A stretch of 49,544 bases of DNA. Source: an uncultured bacterium (lineage in GTDB: Bacteria; Desulfobacterota; Desulfobaccia; Desulfobaccales; 0-14-0-80-60-11). Numbering within the stretch: the stretch's first letter is position 1; each line of letters opens with the position of its first letter. The stretch spans positions 1-49,544 of the forward strand of contig CALEAV010000042.1 in the NCBI GenBank assembly GCA_937943575.1, read 5' to 3'. The notes under the pieces are model-generated. The model was not told where the DNA came from. It searched no databases and saw nothing but the letters and a program-made list of their open reading frames with translations. This document shows, piece by piece, positions 19,917 to 29,800 of the stretch. A program made the position numbers and the translations under genes.

Positions 19917-21131
19917 ATGATCTTTAAGGGGAAGCGCATCCTGTTGGGGGTGAGCGGCGGCATCGCCTGCTACAAGGCGGTGGAGCTGGCCCGCCGCCTG
20001 GTGACCAGCGGTGCCCAGGTCAAGGTGGTGATGACCAGGGGGGCCCAGGAGTTTGTCACCCCCCTCACCTTTGCCGCGGTCACCGGCCAGACGGTGGGCA
20101 CCAGCCTCTTCGGGCAGGGCATCCACCCCCTGGAGCACATCTGGCTGGGGCAGCAGGTGGACGCCCTCATCCTGGCCCCGGCCACCGCCAACCTCATCGG
20201 CAAGGTGGCCGCCGGCATCGGTGACGACCTCCTCACCACCATCCTGCTGGCCGCCACCCGGCCGGTGTTGCTCTGCCCGGCCATGAACTGCGAGATGTAC
20301 GCCAATCCGGTGGTGCAGGAGAATCTGACCCGGCTGGAGCAGCGGGGGATGACGGTGCTGCGGCCGGCGGCCGGGCCCTTGGCCTGCGGCGCCGTGGGTT
20401 ATGGCCGCCTCCCGGAGGTGGAGGACATCCTGGCGGTCGCCTCCCGCCTGGTGAGCCCCCAGGACCTGGCGGGCCGCCGTATTCTGGTCACCGCCGGCCC
20501 CACCCACGAGGACCTGGATCCGGTGCGCTTCCTCACCAACCGCTCCAGCGGCAAGATGGGCTATGCCGTGGCCAGGGCCGCCTGGCGCCGGGGAGCCGAG
20601 GTCACCCTGGTGAGCGGCCCCACCGCCCTGCCGGCGCCCTACGGGGTTGAGGTGGTCCGGGTGCGGAGCGCCCTGGAGATGAGGGAAGCCCTGCAGGGGC
20701 ACTTCCCGACGGCGGACGCCCTGATCATGGCCGCGGCGGTGAGCGATTACCGGCCGGAGTCCCCGGCGCCCAAAAAGGTGAAGCGCCGCACCCCCTCCCA
20801 GGAGCTGCGGCTGGTGCAGAACCCCGACATAATCCAGGAGCTGGCCGCCCACAGGACCCGGCAGGTGCTCATCGGCTTTGCCGCCGAAACCGGGGATCTC
20901 CTGGCCGAGGCCCGGCGCAAGCTGGAGGCCAAAAACCTGGACCTCATCGTGGCCAACGAGGTCAACCGGCCGGACAGCGGCTTTGCGGTGGATACCAACG
21001 AAGTGACCCTCATCCCCCGGGGGGGGGAGCCTGTGGCCCTGCCTTTGCTGAGCAAGGATGAAGTGGCGCAGCGTCTCCTGGACTGGCTGGCGGAGTACTG
21101 GAGCGGCGCCCGGGAGGAGTCCCGTGGCTGA
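19917..21131 (+). CDS. coaBC: Bifunctional CoaBC (PPC decarboxylase / PPC synthetase)
   Basis: Protein of 404 residues for two coenzyme A steps: ligation of cysteine to 4'-phosphopantothenate, then decarboxylation. The N-terminal flavoprotein half shows GVSGGIACYKAVELARRL, the catalytic-His region HPLEHIWLGQ, and PAMNCEMYANP. The CoaB half starts near residue 185 with ILVTAGPTHEDLDPVRFLTN and SSGKMGYAVARAA, and later has NPDIIQELA and GFAAETGD. Length is normal. coaE, another CoA gene, lies on the opposite strand at 26895-27515. The stop overlaps the glycosylase start by eight bases. Confidence 0.96.
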   Translation: MIFKGKRILLGVSGGIACYKAVELARRLVTSGAQVKVVMTRGAQEFVTPLTFAAVTGQTVGTSLFGQGIHPLEHIWLGQQVDALILAPATANLIGKVAAGIGDDLLTTILLAATRPVLLCPAMNCEMYANPVVQENLTRLEQRGMTVLRPAAGPLACGAVGYGRLPEVEDILAVASRLVSPQDLAGRRILVTAGPTHEDLDPVRFLTNRSSGKMGYAVARAAWRRGAEVTLVSGPTALPAPYGVEVVRVRSALEMREALQGHFPTADALIMAAAVSDYRPESPAPKKVKRRTPSQELRLVQNPDIIQELAAHRTRQVLIGFAAETGDLLAEARRKLEAKNLDLIVANEVNRPDSGFAVDTNEVTLIPRGGEPVALPLLSKDEVAQRLLDWLAEYWSGAREESRG

Positions 21132-21831
21132 CCCGGAGTCGGCGGAGCTCCTCCTGCTCATCCGTCAGCTCAAGGAGTCTCTGGCCTTCCAGGGCCGCCT
21201 GGGCTGGCCGGGGGCGCCGGTCAGAGCCGCTGCGGCTGCTCCGGAGACCCCCGTCGAGGCCCCGGCGCCCTCCAGCCACCCCCCCACCCTGGAGGAGATC
21301 CGGGCGGAGATGGGGGACTGCCGGCGCTGCAAGCTCTGGCGCACCCGCACGCATCTGGTCTTCGGGGAGGGTTCCCCCACTGCGGAGCTGATGTTCATCG
21401 GCGAAGGACCGGGGGCCGAGGAGGATCAGCAGGGGCGGCCCTTTGTGGGCCCGGCGGGCCAGCTCCTCAACAACCTGCTGGCCAAACTGGGACTCCGGCG
21501 GGAGGAGGTTTATATCGCCAACGTGGTCAAAAGCCGGCCTCCGGGCAACCGGGAGCCGGAGCCCGATGAGATCGCCGCCTGCCTGCCGTTTCTGAAGAAG
21601 CAGATCGAGGCCATCCGGCCCCGGGTCATCGTCACCCTGGGGCGGGTGGCCACCCAGGCGCTGTTGGAGACCACCGCGCCCTTGACCAAACTCCGGGGCA
21701 CCTGGCAGAGCTACCAGGGCATCCCGGTGATGCCCACCTTCCACCCCTCCTATCTGCTCCGTTTCCCTCGGGAGCGGCTCAAGACCTGGGAGGACATGCA
21801 GAAGGTGATGGCCCGGCTGGGACGGACATGA
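21124..21831 (+). CDS. Family 4 uracil-DNA glycosylase, one Fe-S cysteine missing
   Basis: DNA repair enzyme of 235 residues that removes uracil. A variable 60-residue N-terminal extension precedes the catalytic core: GDCRRCKLWRTRTHLVFGEG, then GEGPGAEEDQQGRPFVGPAG, VVKSRPPGNREPEPDEIAAC and PTFHPSYLLR. Family 4 enzymes normally bind [4Fe-4S] with four cysteines, one in VKCRPPGNR; here that residue is Ser (AGC codon), leaving only three cysteines in the whole protein. The GTG start at 21124 has GGGAGGAG just upstream; it overlaps coaBC by eight bases. Its stop overlaps the nfeD start (ATGA). Confidence 0.88.
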   Translation: MADPESAELLLLIRQLKESLAFQGRLGWPGAPVRAAAAAPETPVEAPAPSSHPPTLEEIRAEMGDCRRCKLWRTRTHLVFGEGSPTAELMFIGEGPGAEEDQQGRPFVGPAGQLLNNLLAKLGLRREEVYIANVVKSRPPGNREPEPDEIAACLPFLKKQIEAIRPRVIVTLGRVATQALLETTAPLTKLRGTWQSYQGIPVMPTFHPSYLLRFPRERLKTWEDMQKVMARLGRT

Positions 21832-23132
21832 CTGGATATCTCTGGCACCTCCTCCTGGTGCTGGCAACCCTCCTGGGCGGCGCCGGCACCCTCCCTGCCC
21901 AGGAGCGGGTCATCCTGGTGGCGCCGGTGGTGGGTTCCATCAACCCCGGGGTGGCGGAGTTTGTGGTGGACTGCATCCGGCGGGCCGAAAAGGAGCAGGC
22001 CGAAGCCCTCATCCTGCAGCTGGACACCCCCGGCGGCCTGGATGCCTCCATGCGCAAAATCAACCAGGCCATCGCCAACTCCCGGGTGCCGGTGGTGGTC
22101 TATGTGTCCCCCAAAGGCGCCCGGGCGGCTTCCGCCGGGGTCTTCATCACCATTGCGGCCCACGTGGCGGCCATGGCGCCCGGCACCAACATCGGCGCCG
22201 CCCACCCGGTGGCCGTGGGGCTGGGCGCGCCCGACAAGGTGATGAGCGAGAAGGTGCTCAACGACATGGCCGCCTATGGCCGGGCCCTGGCCCTGGAGCG
22301 GGGCCGCAACGCCGACTGGGTGGAGAAGGCGGTGCGCAAGAGCGTCTCCATCGACGCCGCCGAAGCCCTGCGCCTTAAGGTGATTGATCTGGTGGCCGAA
22401 AACCTGGGGGAGCTGGTGGGGGCCTTAAACAACCGCACCGTGCGCACCGCGGCCGGCCCCCGGCCCCTGAAGACCACCGGCGTGCCGCTGCGGGAAATCC
22501 CCGAGGGCTTGGGGACCCGCATCCTCAAGCACATCGCCGACCCCAACATCGCCTTCATCCTTATGCTCATCGGGCTGGCGGGCCTCTATTTTGAGCTCTC
22601 CCACCCCGGCACCATCCTCCCCGGGGTGGTGGGGGCCATCAGCCTGCTGTTGGCCTTCTACGCCTTTCAGACCCTGCCGGTCAATTTTATCGGCGTCCTG
22701 TTGATTTTGTTGGCCTTCATCTTTTTCATCCTGGAGATTTACGTCACCAGTTTCGGGCTCCTCACCCTGGCGGGCCTCATCTCCCTGGCCCTGGGGGGGA
22801 TGATGCTCTTCCGGGGGGGCGAGGCGGAAGGGGGGATGGCGGTGGCCTGGAATATCCTCATTCCCTCCCTGGGGGCCATTGCCCTGTTCTTCCTGGGGAT
22901 CAGCGCCCTGGTGGTGAAGAGCCAGATGCGGCGCTCCCTCACCGGTCCCGCCGGCCTGGTGGGGGAACGAGGGGTGGCCTATACCGCCCTCACCCCCGAA
23001 GGCCGGGTCTTTGTGCACGGCGAATACTGGCAGGCGGTGAGCGACACGCCGGTGGCCAAGGGCGAGGCGGTGGAGGTCCTGGAGGTCAGGGGCCTGACCC
23101 TCAGGGTGCGGCCGCTGACCCGGCAGCAGTAG
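21828..23132 (+). CDS. NfeD family membrane-bound serine protease
   Basis: Protein of 434 residues, NfeD1b type. A signal peptide (residues 1-24) leads to a ClpP-like periplasmic protease domain with LILQLDTPGGLDASMRKI near 65 and the nucleophile in AASAGVFITIAAH near 105; a Lys in DKVMSEKVLND would complete the Ser-Lys dyad. Four to five membrane helices span about 245-360, followed by a small C-terminal OB-fold domain (GLVGERGVAYTALTPEGRV). Family members cleave stomatin C-termini. The slipin gene follows directly, the classic partnership. Start overlaps the upstream glycosylase stop, suggesting coupling. Confidence 0.93.
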   Translation: MTGYLWHLLLVLATLLGGAGTLPAQERVILVAPVVGSINPGVAEFVVDCIRRAEKEQAEALILQLDTPGGLDASMRKINQAIANSRVPVVVYVSPKGARAASAGVFITIAAHVAAMAPGTNIGAAHPVAVGLGAPDKVMSEKVLNDMAAYGRALALERGRNADWVEKAVRKSVSIDAAEALRLKVIDLVAENLGELVGALNNRTVRTAAGPRPLKTTGVPLREIPEGLGTRILKHIADPNIAFILMLIGLAGLYFELSHPGTILPGVVGAISLLLAFYAFQTLPVNFIGVLLILLAFIFFILEIYVTSFGLLTLAGLISLALGGMMLFRGGEAEGGMAVAWNILIPSLGAIALFFLGISALVVKSQMRRSLTGPAGLVGERGVAYTALTPEGRVFVHGEYWQAVSDTPVAKGEAVEVLEVRGLTLRVRPLTRQQ

Positions 23133-23318
23133 GCTTTCAACGGCAGGGCTAGGCCCTCAAAACGGCAGGGCAGCCGAATTTTGGGCCGGAGGGCCCTGCC
23201 CCTCCCGGGCCGGGCACCGGTTTGGCTCCCTGCACAACGGTGATACGCATGCCCGGGAAGGCAGGCCGCCCCCCGGGTGTGTTCACAGGCAACCCACATT
23301 CCCACACGAGGTGACCTA

Positions 23319-24086
23319 ATGTTTTCCGGCTACACCGTGGTTCTGGTGCTGTTGGTGTTTTTCCTGTTCAGCGCCATCAAAATTCTCAACGAATATGAGC
23401 GGGGGGTCATTTTCCGGCTGGGCCGGGCCCTCCCCGGGGCCAAGGGCCCGGGCTGGATCATCGTCATCCCCCTCATCGATCGCCTGGTCAAGGTGAACCT
23501 GCAGCTCGTCACCTATGACGTCCCCAGCCAAGAGATCATCACCCGGGACAACGTCTCCATCAAGGTGAACGCGGTGGTCTATTTCCGGGTGATCGATCCC
23601 GTCAAGGCGGTCATCGAGGTGCGGGACTACTATTCCGCCACCCAGCTTCTGGCCCAGACCACCCTGCGCAGCGTCTGCGGCCAGGTGGAGCTGGACGATC
23701 TGCTGGCGGAGCGGGAGAAGGTCAATGCCCAGCTGGCGGAGATCCTGGACAAGCACACCGACCCGTGGGGCATCAAGGTGACCCTGGTGGAGCTCAAGGC
23801 CATCGACCTGCCGGTGGAGATGCAGCGGGCCATGGCCAAGCAGGCGGAGGCCGAGCGGGAGCGGCGGGCCAAGGTCATCAACGCCGAGGGCGAGTATCAG
23901 GCCGCCGCCAAGATGGCGGAAGCCGCCCGGGTGCTGGCCACCGAGCCCATGTCCCTGCAGCTGCGCTACCTGCAGACCTTGCGGGAGATTGCGGCGGAAA
24001 ACAATTCCACCACCCTGTTCCCCATCCCCATTGACTTGGTGAAGCCGTTCATCAAAATGTATGAGAAGGTGGCGGAAAAGGCTTAA
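23319..24086 (+). CDS. Slipin / stomatin-like SPFH protein
   Basis: Protein of 255 residues with an N-terminal membrane helix ([16 protein letters not shown]) and an SPFH domain: [45 protein letters not shown] coiled-coil rich in Ala/Glu ([18 protein letters not shown]) follows at about 185-215. Slipins form membrane-bound oligomers and pair with NfeD proteases, whose gene is immediately upstream. The ATG at 23319 follows GAGGTGA; a longer frame from 23277 is not needed. The C-terminus is short. Confidence 0.93.
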   Translation: MFSGYTVVLVLLVFFLFSAIKILNEYERGVIFRLGRALPGAKGPGWIIVIPLIDRLVKVNLQLVTYDVPSQEIITRDNVSIKVNAVVYFRVIDPVKAVIEVRDYYSATQLLAQTTLRSVCGQVELDDLLAEREKVNAQLAEILDKHTDPWGIKVTLVELKAIDLPVEMQRAMAKQAEAERERRAKVINAEGEYQAAAKMAEAARVLATEPMSLQLRYLQTLREIAAENNSTTLFPIPIDLVKPFIKMYEKVAEKA

Positions 24087-24251
24087 ATTGCGAGGGCGGG
24101 CCGGGGGCCAGGAGATCCCCCCCGCCCTGACCACCGCCATGAGGGGTTGGGAGGAGAGGGACCGGCAGAGGGGCCAGGGGTCTGTGCCCCCTAATCCCCT
24201 CTCCCGAAGCATGGCCACTTTTCACCTTATCCGGATTGGGAGTGAGACGAT

Positions 24252-24584
24252 ATGGGCAAGAAGGAAAAGGAAAAGAAGGAAAAGCCCCTGGAGAAGATGA
24301 CGGCCACCGAACTGCGCAAGTATGCCCTGGACCTGGGAGAGATCAGCGGGGTGCACGGCATGAACAAGGAGGAGCTCATCGCCGCCATCAAAAAGGTCAA
24401 GGGCATCGTGGATGAAGGCAGGAAGGTGGTCAAGTCCGTCAATGTCCGGGAGCTGAAGCTGAAACTCAAGGAGCTGCGGCAAAAACGGCAGGAGGCCCGG
24501 GAGGCGGGGGCCTCCCGCAAGGAGATGGAGATCTTAAGGCGCCGCATCAACCGCCTGAAGAAGCGCACCCGCAAGGCGGCGTAA
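24252..24584 (+). CDS. Rho N-terminal-domain (SAP-like) miniprotein
   Basis: Basic protein of 110 residues. After a Lys/Glu-rich start it has MTATELRKYALDL near 17-29 and a second helix with HGMNKEELIAAIKK near 37-51, the helix-extended-loop-helix pattern seen at the start of Rho (compare [11 protein letters not shown] and [11 protein letters not shown] in the rho gene here). The remainder is a highly charged coiled coil (LKLKLKELRQKRQEAREAG) ending in Arg/Lys. The fold binds nucleic acid in Rho; here there is no ATPase. Rho itself is encoded 0.8 kb downstream on the other strand. An RNA-binding role is inferred. Confidence 0.65.
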   Translation: MGKKEKEKKEKPLEKMTATELRKYALDLGEISGVHGMNKEELIAAIKKVKGIVDEGRKVVKSVNVRELKLKLKELRQKRQEAREAGASRKEMEILRRRINRLKKRTRKAA

Positions 24585-24601
24585 CGGTCCTGCCCCCTCT
24601 C

Positions 24602-24629
24602 TTGCCCCAGGTGGCGAGAGGATTATATT
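24602..24629 (+). promoter_or_regulatory. Candidate promoter for small His/Cys-rich protein gene
   Basis: TTGCCC (24602-24607) and TATATT (24624-24629) are separated by 16 bases; the -10 matches five of six consensus bases. The same stretch can fold into a hairpin (CCTCTC...GCC with GGC...GAGAGG), so it may instead or also end the upstream transcript. Confidence 0.4.
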
Positions 24630-24702
24630 AAGGGAAAGGGAAGGGCCGGGGGCCTCCCGCCGCTCCCCCCTCCCCGCCACCGCCTTCCAGGAGGTCTGGC
24701 TT

Positions 24703-24945
24703 ATGTGCCTTGGACACGGTTTCGGACCCGGCCACGGACACGGTCCGGGTCCCGGCTGCTTCACTTTCCCCGGCCCGCACCCGGGCTGGGGTTGCTCAGG
24801 CGGCCGCCTGCCCCACTGCTGCGGCCCCGGCTGGCGGCGGTTTCTGACGCCCGCCGAAGAGGCGGAGCTTTTGAGCCAGTATCTGGAGGAGCTCAAAAAG
24901 GAGATGGCCGGAGTGGAGGCCAGAATCCGGGAGCTCAGGGGCTGA
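24703..24945 (+). CDS. Small His/Cys/Gly-rich protein, DUF5320-like
   Basis: Protein of 80 residues. The first half is Gly/His/Pro/Cys-rich (GHGFGPGHGHGPGPGC, then CCGPGWRR), the second a predicted coiled coil (LTPAEEAELLSQYLEELKKE and EARIREL). This two-part plan resembles DUF5320-type proteins of anaerobes, often found beside Mrp/NBP35 ATPases and NifX-like proteins. No such neighbour is here. AGGAGG precedes the ATG. Metal binding is plausible from five His and five Cys but unproven. Confidence 0.6.
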   Translation: MCLGHGFGPGHGHGPGPGCFTFPGPHPGWGCSGGRLPHCCGPGWRRFLTPAEEAELLSQYLEELKKEMAGVEARIRELRG

Positions 24946-25364
24946 GCCCCGATTCGGCCTGCCGGACACTCAGGCCGCCGGCACGGTTTCTTGCGGCCGG
25001 ACAGGAATCGACGGGGTCGTCCTGAGGACGGCCCTGGCTGTTTTTGGGCCAAAGCCCCGGGCCACCGGGGACCGGATGCCGGAAGCCGGTCAGGCCGGAC
25101 CGGAGCACCCTACGGTGTTTGACCGAAGCCCGGGCCACTGGGGGGGAAAAATGGCTCCCTCAGCCGGACTCCGGACCACTGGGCCCGCCGCCTGTGGTCT
25201 GCTCTGCTTGGAGATCTTCTCTGCCCACCCCCCCAGCCAGCCTCCGGGCTCCTGACCCCGCCGCCGGGGTTGCGCCATAGCCTGCCCTTTGGCCTCTTTC
25301 CTCAGCCGGACTCCGGGTTCCTGATCCCGTCTTTGCCTCTTTTCCCGGCCCTTTGCCGCCGTCC
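24946..25364. other. 419-base region between convergent genes with degenerate repeats
   Basis: No gene. The stretch between the small protein gene and the 3' end of rho contains imperfect repeats with a spacing of about 70 bases. CAGCCGGACTCCGG occurs at 25161 and 25303, with a variant at 25234; an AAGCCCCGGGCCACCGGGG-like unit occurs near 25048 and, altered, near 25121. No T-tracted terminator is seen for either gene. Confidence 0.5.
25048..25329. repeat. Degenerate ~70-base repeats downstream of rho
   Basis: Units starting near 25161, 25234 and 25303 share CAGCC(GGA/AGC)CTCCGG followed by CCTGA(C/T)CCCG in the last two; spacing is 73 and 69 bases. Two further related units near 25048 and 25121, 73 bases apart, share a GGGCCAC(C/T)GGGG core. 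Sequence drift is large, so this is an old repeat. Confidence 0.45.
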
Positions 25365-26612
<1,248 letters not shown>

Positions 26613-26715
26613 GCTCCTGCCTCATGGACGGCTTCTGCCGCCCTGGTTAAATGATCATCCTGTGTTCAGGTCTCCCCTGACGCCCCCGCCGGTCTGCCAG
26701 GCGCAACGGTAGTGG

Positions 26716-26757
26716 AAAACCCATCCCACAAGGGTCAGGGATGGAAGCGTGGGTTTT
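26716..26757 (-). promoter_or_regulatory. Alternative-stem inverted repeats in rho leader
   Basis: AAAACCCA (26716-26723) is complementary to TGGGTTTT (26750-26757), and CCATCCC (26721-26727) to GGGATGG (26738-26744). The two stems share three bases and so compete. Read on the minus strand, the inner stem is followed by GTTTT, a short terminator-like tail, before rho. This could end coaE-distal transcription or act as an attenuator; both are inference. Confidence 0.35.
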
Positions 26758-26894
26758 GTGAGAGATTGCACATGGTCTCTCTGCGCACGCGGCGCGTCGG
26801 TCTTGCCGGAGGAGGAAAGGATTGCCTGCCCGTCTCGTATTTCGGAACGAGAAAATGTTTGCTTTAGGGGACGGAATGCAGAATTGCAGGGACG

Positions 26895-27515
26895 CTATCC
26901 TGTTTCCTGCGCCTTGTCAAGACGATTTTGGAACAGCTGCCACAGTTTTTCCACCTGCCGCCGCGTCTCCTCCAGAGTCCCGGAGTTGTCCACCACATAG
27001 TCCGCCCGACGGCGTTTTTCCGCCAGGGGCATCTGAACGGCCAACAGCCCGCTGATCTCCTCCTCCCCCCGGTCATCCCGGGCCTTGAGGCGGGCCCGCT
27101 GCTCCGTGAGGGGGGCATCCACCACCACCACCGCGTCGTAGTCCCCCTCCCGGCCGGTCTCAAAGAGGAGGGGCACCTCCACAATCACCAGGGGCGTGCC
27201 CTGGGCGGCCAGCTCCCGCAGCCGCCGCCCCATTTCGCGGATGACGGCCGGGTGCACGATGGCGTTCAGACGCCCCAGGGCTCCGGGGTCGGTAAAGACC
27301 AGCCGCCCCAGCTTCACCCGGTTGAGGCTGCCGTCCTCATGGAAAAAGTCGGGGCCGAACTCCCGGCGCAGGGCCTCCCAGGCGGGAGTGTGGGGCCGGA
27401 CCACCTCCCGGGCGATCTCGTCGGCGCTGAGCACCACCGCCCCCAGGTCCGCAAACATCCGGGCCACGGTGCTCTTGCCGGTGCCGGCCCCGCCGGTGAG
27501 GGCGATTTTCAGCAT
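26895..27515 (-). CDS. coaE: Dephospho-CoA kinase
   Basis: Last step of coenzyme A synthesis, 206 residues, cytoplasmic. Walker A is GGAGTGKST at residues 8-16, followed by SADEIAREVVRPH and the lid/base region with NAIVHPAV, VEVPLLFETG and the C-terminal VVVDAPLTEQRARLKARD. I start at the ATG 27515 (MLKIALTGG); the reading frame runs 21 codons further upstream but that stretch is Gly/Arg-rich and lacks family features. It lies 44 bases after the rluD-like gene, likely co-transcribed. Confidence 0.94.
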   Translation of the reverse strand: MLKIALTGGAGTGKSTVARMFADLGAVVLSADEIAREVVRPHTPAWEALRREFGPDFFHEDGSLNRVKLGRLVFTDPGALGRLNAIVHPAVIREMGRRLRELAAQGTPLVIVEVPLLFETGREGDYDAVVVVDAPLTEQRARLKARDDRGEEEISGLLAVQMPLAEKRRRADYVVDNSGTLEETRRQVEKLWQLFQNRLDKAQETG

Positions 27516-27559
27516 GGTGACGCGGTTTCCTGCGGGAGGCCCCAAAGCCCTGCCCCCCC

Positions 27560-28546
27560 TCAGCCACCCTCCCCCCATTCCGTCCCAGCTCGCTCCAGCT
27601 GGGAGAGCACCGCCCGGAAGTCCTCCGGCAGGGGCGCCTCAAAACCCAGCCTGACTCCGGTTGCCGGGTGGGTGAAGGACAGCCGCCAGGCGTGCAGCAG
27701 CTGGCGGGCCACCAGCTTCCTCACCCCCGCCAGCCGGGGCAGTCCCTGAAACCGGGCCGCACCGCCGCCGTAGGTGGCATCCCCCGCCACCGGATGCCCC
27801 AGCGCCGCCAGGTGCACCCGGAGCTGGTGGGTGCGCCCGGTCCGGGGGGAGAGCTCCACCAGGGTGAGGGGCCCCGGCAGCTCCCGGCGCACCCGCCAGG
27901 CGGTCACCGCCGGCTTGCCCCGCCGGGGCCGGGTGCTCATCTTCTGCCGGTGCCGGGGGTGGCGGCCGATTTCCCCTCTGATCTCCCCCTCCGGTTCCCT
28001 GAAGCGCCCCCACACCAGGGCAAGGTAGGTCTTGTCCACCGTGCGGGCCTGGAACTGCCGCACCAGGTCGGCATGGGCGGAGGCGCTCTTGGCCGCCACC
28101 AGCAGGCCGCTGGTGTCCTTGTCCAGGCGGTGCACCAGCCCCGGACGGCTCAGGTCCCCCACCCGGGCCAGCTCCGGGCAGTGGGCCAACAGCGCCTGCA
28201 GCAGGGTCCCTTCCCGGTGCCCGGCCCCGGGATGCACCACCAGTCCCGGGGGCTTGTTGACGACCAAAAGATGGTCATCCTCAAAGAGGATTTCCAGGGG
28301 GCGGGGCTCAGGGAGGAGCTCCGGCGGTTCCGGGGGCGGCACCGCAAGGGCCACCTCCTCCCCCTCCCGCACCCGGTAGCTGGCCCCCCGGAGCGCCCCG
28401 TTCACCCGGGCCTGCCCCGCCTTCAGCCACCTTCCCAGGCGGGAGCGGGAAAACTCCGTGCGCCGGGCCAGGAACTGGTCCAGGCGCAGCCCGGCCTCAC
28501 TTTTGGCGACCGTGAACCTGAGGGCATCCGGCGGGCCGTCAGCCAT
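27560..28546 (-). CDS. rluD: RluD-like 23S rRNA pseudouridine synthase
   Basis: RNA pseudouridine synthase of the RluA/RluD family, 328 residues. An N-terminal S4 RNA-binding domain (LDQFLARRTEFSRSRLGRWL) precedes the catalytic core: NKPPGLVVHPGAG, then HRLDKDTSGLLV with the catalytic Asp, KTYLALVWGRF, and ELSPRTGRTHQLRVHLAALG. Order and length fit RluD, which modifies helix 69 of 23S rRNA; a relative with another target site cannot be excluded. The gene lies between a PIN/TRAM gene and coaE. Confidence 0.88.
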   Translation of the reverse strand: MADGPPDALRFTVAKSEAGLRLDQFLARRTEFSRSRLGRWLKAGQARVNGALRGASYRVREGEEVALAVPPPEPPELLPEPRPLEILFEDDHLLVVNKPPGLVVHPGAGHREGTLLQALLAHCPELARVGDLSRPGLVHRLDKDTSGLLVAAKSASAHADLVRQFQARTVDKTYLALVWGRFREPEGEIRGEIGRHPRHRQKMSTRPRRGKPAVTAWRVRRELPGPLTLVELSPRTGRTHQLRVHLAALGHPVAGDATYGGGAARFQGLPRLAGVRKLVARQLLHAWRLSFTHPATGVRLGFEAPLPEDFRAVLSQLERAGTEWGEGG

Positions 28547-28658
28547 GAGGGCAAGTCTTGCTCAGGGGAGGAGGCCGGGGTCCGGGCCCTTCCCCCACCC
28601 CAACGCCTCCCGCGGTCGGACCGGGAGGACGGGGAAGCCTCCCCGGCCCTTCTCCCTC

Positions 28659-29675
28659 CTACACCTTGCGGAGGACGCCGCCGTTTTTGAGTTCGCTGAA
28701 GATCATGCGGCCGGCGGTGGTCTGCAGGACGCTGGTCACCGACACCTCCACCTCCTTGCCGATGAAGCGCCGGGCGTTTTCGATGACCACCATGGTGCCG
28801 TCGTCCAGATAGCCCACCCCCTGACCCTGGGACTTGCCCTCCCGCTGGATCTGCACCCACAAGGTCTCCCCGGGCAGAACCGAGAGTTTGAGGGCGTTGG
28901 CCAGCTGGTTGATGTTCAGGACCTCAATCCCCTGGATCTCCGCCACCTTGTGCAGGTTGAAATCGTTGGTGAGGATCTTGGCCCCCCGTTTCAGGGCCAG
29001 GGCCACCAGTTTGGAGTCCACCCCCCCGGGGGGCAGGGGTTCGTCCACGGTCTGCACCTGGAGGCGGTTCTGCTGCTGCAGGCGCCGCAGAATGTCCAGG
29101 CCGCGGCGACCCCGGCTGCGGCGCAGCTCCTCCGCCGAGTCGGCGATATTCTGCAGTTCGTCCAGGATGAACTTGGGCACCACCAGCACCCCGTCCAGAA
29201 AGCCGGTGTCGGCGATATCGGCGATGCGGCCGTCGATGATGACGCTGGTATCCAGGAGATATACCGGCTTGCGGAAGGGTTTTTCCGGTTCCAGGAAGGC
29301 CGGAGCCTGCATTTCGGAGATCTTCTTGCCGCCCAGGACCAGCCCGATGTAGCCGAAGACCGCGGAGAACATGATATACAGGGGGATTTGCAGGGTGGGC
29401 AGCTCCAGGAACTGCTCGAAGGGGTAACTGGCCACCTTGGCCATCCCCAAGCCGATGAACAGGCCCAGGGTGCCGCCGATGATGGTCTTCAAGGGGATAT
29501 GCTTGACCGCCGCCTCCAGTCCCAGGGTGAGGGCGGCCAGACCCAGACCGGCGGCCCCTCCCACCCAGCCGCTCCACCACCACCGGCCGATCTGCGGCAC
29601 CTGGCTGCCGATCAGGTAGCCGCTCACGGCGCAGATGGAACCCAGGATGATGAAGACCGCCAGCTTTCTCAGCAC
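28659..29675 (-). CDS. Membrane-anchored PIN/TRAM domain protein (YacL-like)
   Basis: Protein of 338 residues. About four hydrophobic helices fill residues 5-130; a PIN nuclease domain follows with LLDTSVIIDGRIADIADTGF and VPKFILDELQ near 145-180 and LTNDFNLHKVAEIQG near 232, carrying the acidic residues of the fold; the C-terminus is a TRAM domain (REGKSQGQGVGYLDDGTMVV). This matches the YacL family, thought to act on RNA at the membrane. In many genomes it neighbours carD, as here. Confidence 0.9.
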   Translation of the reverse strand: MLRKLAVFIILGSICAVSGYLIGSQVPQIGRWWWSGWVGGAAGLGLAALTLGLEAAVKHIPLKTIIGGTLGLFIGLGMAKVASYPFEQFLELPTLQIPLYIMFSAVFGYIGLVLGGKKISEMQAPAFLEPEKPFRKPVYLLDTSVIIDGRIADIADTGFLDGVLVVPKFILDELQNIADSAEELRRSRGRRGLDILRRLQQQNRLQVQTVDEPLPPGGVDSKLVALALKRGAKILTNDFNLHKVAEIQGIEVLNINQLANALKLSVLPGETLWVQIQREGKSQGQGVGYLDDGTMVVIENARRFIGKEVEVSVTSVLQTTAGRMIFSELKNGGVLRKV

Positions 29676-29800
29676 AACGGGTTCACCTCCCTATCCCGGC
29701 GGGATGGGCAAGGTGCAGCAGAAACCACGGTGGGCAGGCCGGTGGGGCGGGCCCACGGCCGGAATACTGTCGGCTTACAGGCTGGAAAAATTCCTCGGCC

